A program made the position numbers and the translations under genes. Below, piece after piece: positions 31,916 to 34,510 of a DNA stretch of 34,510 nucleotides. The notes below the pieces were generated by a model. That model saw only the letters and a program-made list of their open reading frames with translations, was not told the DNA's origin and searched no databases. Every line of letters starts with the position of its first letter. The stretch's first letter is position 1. This DNA is from Kiritimatiellia bacterium (lineage in GTDB: Bacteria > Verrucomicrobiota > Kiritimatiellia > RFP12 > UBA1067): assembly GCA_017427485.1 (NCBI GenBank), contig JAFRSR010000199.1, forward strand, positions 1 to 34,510, written 5' to 3'.

Positions 31916-33275
31916 GGCGGACTCCTTTCCGCCCCGTCAGCACCAGCACCGCGAAGGCGGTCAGGTGGCAGAACCCGAGCACGCAAAACACCGGCACGTA
32001 TCCGGCGGCGTGGATGGCGCGCCCGGCGAGCAGGTTCGCCGCGATGCCGCCGATCGACCCGCCGAGCGCGGAGAGCGCGAGCAACGAGGCGGCGTGCGTA
32101 CGCGGCACGCTCTCGGAGATGAGCGTGAGCTGGTTCGCCATCCAGCAGCTCTGCGAGCCGAGGATGAGCGCGATGCAGGCGATGGAGAGCCAGGCGTTGG
32201 GCGTGAGGACGGCGACGATCGACACCGGCATCGCGCACGCCGCAAGCAGCATGAGCGCGAGACGCGCGCGCCGGGGGTGCCATCCGCGCCGCACGAGCCA
32301 GTCGGAGAGCGCCCCGCCGCCCGGTCCGCCGATGTCGGACGCGAGAAACGGAATCCACCCCACCGCGCCGATCATCGCCAGCGTGAAGTGGCGCTCGGTC
32401 TTCAGGTAGCTGAACAGCCAGAACGTGAAGAAGTAGACGATCGGGTCCGTGAGCAACCTCGCCACGAAGAACCCCGCGCACGTGATGAGCGTGGTTCGTG
32501 GTTCGTGGTTCGTGGTTCGCGTGGTTGGCTGGTTGCTTTCGCGCAAATCCTTGTGCTTCAGCTCCTCACGAACCACGAACCACGAACCACGCTTCTCGCC
32601 TTGTGCTTTAGCTCCGCACGAACCGCGAACCACGAACCACGAAGCACGCTCTCCCCGTTCCGCCATGATCACGGCGCGTTCCTCTTCCGTCAGACGGGGA
32701 TGGTTCTCGGGCGAATGGTACACGTGCCGCCACACGGCCCACAGCACGAGACCGAGCCCGCCCGTGATGCCGAACGCCCACCGCCAGCCGAGGTGGAGCG
32801 AAAGGAACGCCACGAGCGGCGGCGCGATGATGGAGCCGAGCACGTTGCCGTTCGAGAACACCGCCATGCAGAGTCCGCGCTCGCGGCGCGGAATCCACTC
32901 GGCGATCGCCTTCACTCCGCCGGGCGAGTTGAAGCTCTCGCCCAGCCCGAGCAGGAAGCGGAACGCCGCGAGCGACAGCCAGCCGACGGCCGCCGCGTGT
33001 CCCATGGCCGCCACGGACCAGAACACGAGCGCCGCCATCATCCCCAGCTTCACGCCCACGCGGTCGAGCACCTTCCCGCAGAACGTGTAGCCGAGCGCGT
33101 AGGCCGCGAGAAACGCCGCCACCACGTACGAGTATTCCACGTCCCCGAACGCCAGGCTCTCCTTCAGCGTCGGCGCGAGCACGGAAAGCACCATGCGGTC
33201 GAGGTTGTTCAGGAGCGCGGTGAAGAAGAGGAGCGCCACCACGCCCCAGCGGAGATGCGTGCGGAGGAAGCTCAT
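31908..33275 (-). CDS. MFS transporter (ACS/hexuronate type) with in-frame repeat insertion
   Basis: A 455-residue carrier with the ACS-family layout (ExuT/GudP-like): helix 1 FTALLNNLDRMVLSVLAP, CGKVLDRVGVKLGMM after helix 2, FLLGLGESFNSPGGVKAIAE in helix 4-5, and EWIPRRERGLCMAVF. The central cytoplasmic loop normally runs from LTEEERAVIMAERGE to the next helix (LITCAGFFVARLL). Here it carries about 53 extra residues with twice SWFVVRG/R and once TNHEPRTT, encoded by repeats at 32491-32648. The insertion keeps the frame and avoids membrane helices, so the protein may still work. Start and stop overlap both neighbours (ATGA with the FAD gene, eight bases with AraC). Confidence 0.88.
   Translation of the reverse strand: MSFLRTHLRWGVVALLFFTALLNNLDRMVLSVLAPTLKESLAFGDVEYSYVVAAFLAAYALGYTFCGKVLDRVGVKLGMMAALVFWSVAAMGHAAAVGWLSLAAFRFLLGLGESFNSPGGVKAIAEWIPRRERGLCMAVFSNGNVLGSIIAPPLVAFLSLHLGWRWAFGITGGLGLVLWAVWRHVYHSPENHPRLTEEERAVIMAERGERASWFVVRGSCGAKAQGEKRGSWFVVREELKHKDLRESNQPTTRTTNHEPRTTLITCAGFFVARLLTDPIVYFFTFWLFSYLKTERHFTLAMIGAVGWIPFLASDIGGPGGGALSDWLVRRGWHPRRARLALMLLAACAMPVSIVAVLTPNAWLSIACIALILGSQSCWMANQLTLISESVPRTHAASLLALSALGGSIGGIAANLLAGRAIHAAGYVPVFCVLGFCHLTAFAVLVLTGRKGVRHA
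32491..32648. repeat. TGGTTCG-type repeat element inside the MFS gene
   Basis: On the plus strand four 7-base GTGGTTC units start at 32491, 32498, 32505 and 32512. Further right are two direct copies of a block of about 45 bases (from CTTGTGCTT at 32550 and 32600) that end in complementary CGAACCAC runs. The left and right runs are inverted with respect to each other, so the element can fold into a long hairpin. Its length keeps the MFS frame open. Confidence 0.85.
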
Positions 33276-34510
33276 GGATCGACCCTCGGCTCGATGGACG
33301 GCAGCGCCGCCGCGTCCACGATGCACCCGTTCGCGCGCAGCACGTCGCGCACGCGCCCTGCGTCCACGTCCGCGTTCGCCGTTCCTGCGACGACCAGCTC
33401 CGCCGCCACGCCGCACGCCTCGCCCATCGCCATGCACGGCGCCATCACGCGGAGCGGACCCAGCACGTCGCGCTCCACGCTGATTGCACGTCCCGGACAC
33501 AGCAGGTTCGTGCATCCCTGCGGTACCATTACGCGGAACGGAATCGGCGTCGCGAGTCCCTTCTTCGCCTTGTTCACGAATCCGCCGCCGGATTCGTCCA
33601 CGAGCGGCTGCACGCTCGGACGCTTCGGGTCGGGCAGGTCCCAGCCGTACATCGAGAAGCCGATCGTGTCGGGGAATTCCGTCCCGGCGGCGAGGTCGGC
33701 CACGCCGAGCGTGAACGCTCCGGCGATCCGGCGCGTCTCGCGCACGCCGAGCATCGGCGCGATCGACTTGATCCGCGCCTGCGCGAACCCGGGGAAGTAC
33801 CGACGGAAGATGTCCAGCAGCTGCAGCGCCTCGCGCCGTCCGTCCACGTACGCGCGCGTGCGCGAGTCCGCGTCGAGGCCATCCACGCCCACGAGGCGGA
33901 TCGTGTTGATCATCGCCTCGTCGTCGGCAAGTCCCTTCACGGAGATGAAGATGTCGTAGGGGAACGGCCACTCGCCCGTCGAGCGCAGCGACGCGATCAG
34001 CTCGCGGAACTTCGGCGAACGCGTTTTCTCGATGGTCTCCTGCAGGACCGCGTGGTCGACGTGCGAAAGGTGGAACGTAAGCGAGGTCGGCGCCATGAGG
34101 TGGTCGCCGTCGCGGCCCACATGGACCGGACAGCCAGCGAGCGCGGCCACGTCGGCGTCGCCCGTTGCGTCGATAACGCAACGCACGGGCCGCGCGGCAA
34201 AACCTTCCTTGCTATGCGTGACCACGCGCGCGATGCGTCCGTTCTCGGATTCCACGCCCACCACGCGCGTCTCGTAGCGGAAACGCACGCCCTCTGCCGC
34301 GAGCTTCCGCTCCAGGAACGGCACGAGCCGGTAGGGATCGAGCGGCACGCCGTGGATGAACCACGGCAGCCAGGCGTAGGGCTGGTAGGTCGTTCCCTCG
34401 GGCATCGACGGCAGGAGCGCGCACCCGTCGGCGACGGCGCCCTCCGCCAGTTCCCTGAAGATGCCGCCCACCACCCAGCGTCCGCCGGGGGAGCGTCCGC
34501 CCAGCCAGTG
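33272..34510 (-). CDS. FAD-dependent oxidoreductase (partial, N-terminus outside window)
   Basis: The frame is open to the window edge; the codons before the GTG at 34474 read LGGRSPGGRW, which fits the early part of the family, so the true start lies outside. Visible parts: HGVPLDPYRLVPFLERKLAAEGV, RCVIDATGDADVAALAG (a GD motif for FAD binding) and GCTNLLCPGRAISV near the C-terminus, as in the FAD_oxidored (PF12831-type) group. Substrates of such proteins are mostly unknown. It overlaps the hexuronate-type transporter by four bases (ATGA), which suggests it handles the imported compound or its product. Confidence 0.87.
   Translation of the reverse strand, partial: HWLGGRSPGGRWVVGGIFRELAEGAVADGCALLPSMPEGTTYQPYAWLPWFIHGVPLDPYRLVPFLERKLAAEGVRFRYETRVVGVESENGRIARVVTHSKEGFAARPVRCVIDATGDADVAALAGCPVHVGRDGDHLMAPTSLTFHLSHVDHAVLQETIEKTRSPKFRELIASLRSTGEWPFPYDIFISVKGLADDEAMINTIRLVGVDGLDADSRTRAYVDGRREALQLLDIFRRYFPGFAQARIKSIAPMLGVRETRRIAGAFTLGVADLAAGTEFPDTIGFSMYGWDLPDPKRPSVQPLVDESGGGFVNKAKKGLATPIPFRVMVPQGCTNLLCPGRAISVERDVLGPLRVMAPCMAMGEACGVAAELVVAGTANADVDAGRVRDVLRANGCIVDAAALPSIEPRVDP

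Noticed and set aside
33276..34181. N-terminal extension of the MFS frame to 757 residues
   Set aside because: The extension is antisense-like Arg-rich sequence overlapping the FAD oxidoreductase gene; the ATGA overlap start at 33275 begins directly before transmembrane helix 1.
1..34510. tRNA, rRNA or CRISPR arrays
   Set aside because: Reading through the gaps between genes found none; gaps are short or filled by the repeats and promoters listed.

Overview
The window is a GC-rich (by eye), almost wholly minus-strand segment rich in secreted carbohydrate-active enzymes. There are about 23 protein genes, and only three full-length ones lie on the plus strand. Paired with MFS sugar or hexuronate carriers rather than SusC/SusD proteins, and accompanied by secreted PATR-type repeat proteins and many short palindromic repeats, the content suggests a polysaccharide-degrading member of the PVC group, most likely Kiritimatiellota or Lentisphaerota from a gut or sediment metagenome. 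That placement is inference from gene content; no marker gene is present.

Layout. 1-6.1 kb: a partial acyltransferase-3 gene coupled to a GH78-type rhamnosidase, a divergent GH172 (DUF2961) enzyme, and a Tat-exported calcineurin-type phosphoesterase. 6.2-8.2 kb: a REP-associated Y1 (HUH) transposase flanked on both sides by arrays of the palindrome GGGGAC(T/A)GTCCCC in opposite orientation. 8.27-11.5 kb: a compact five-gene operon of unrecognised proteins, visibly AT-richer than its surroundings, led by an ORF6N-domain protein. 11.58-11.86 kb: a gene-free stretch with its own promoter-like box and at least six perfect hairpins, a strong candidate structured RNA. 11.9-13.1 kb: a macro-domain gene translationally coupled to a PLD-family gene. 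13.1-15.7 kb: an anchored prenyltransferase/squalene-oxidase-repeat protein divergent from a purine nucleoside phosphorylase. 15.7-18.1 kb: a GH43 and CE7 pair aimed at decorated xylan. 18.2-23.2 kb: a four-gene operon (DegT aminotransferase, Gfo/Idh oxidoreductase, MFS sugar porter, GH113-like enzyme). 23.3-25.0 kb: a GH99-like/WbsX enzyme. 25.1-29.7 kb: a PATR repeat protein with a frameshifted C-terminus, a PD40 propeller protein and a TIM-barrel protein. 29.8-34.5 kb: a BNR-repeat sialidase-like protein, then an overlapping FAD oxidoreductase - hexuronate-type MFS - AraC operon.

The carbohydrate genes together would clip side groups (rhamnose, arabinose, acetyl, fructosyl or arabinosyl, uronic acids) from plant or host glycans and import the sugars. 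The most unusual material lies at 6.2-13.1 kb (transposase/REP array, orphan operon, structured RNA, macro/PLD pair). Equally odd is the repeated use of short palindromic repeats inside reading frames: one lies in the macro-domain gene and another in the central loop of the hexuronate-type MFS carrier.
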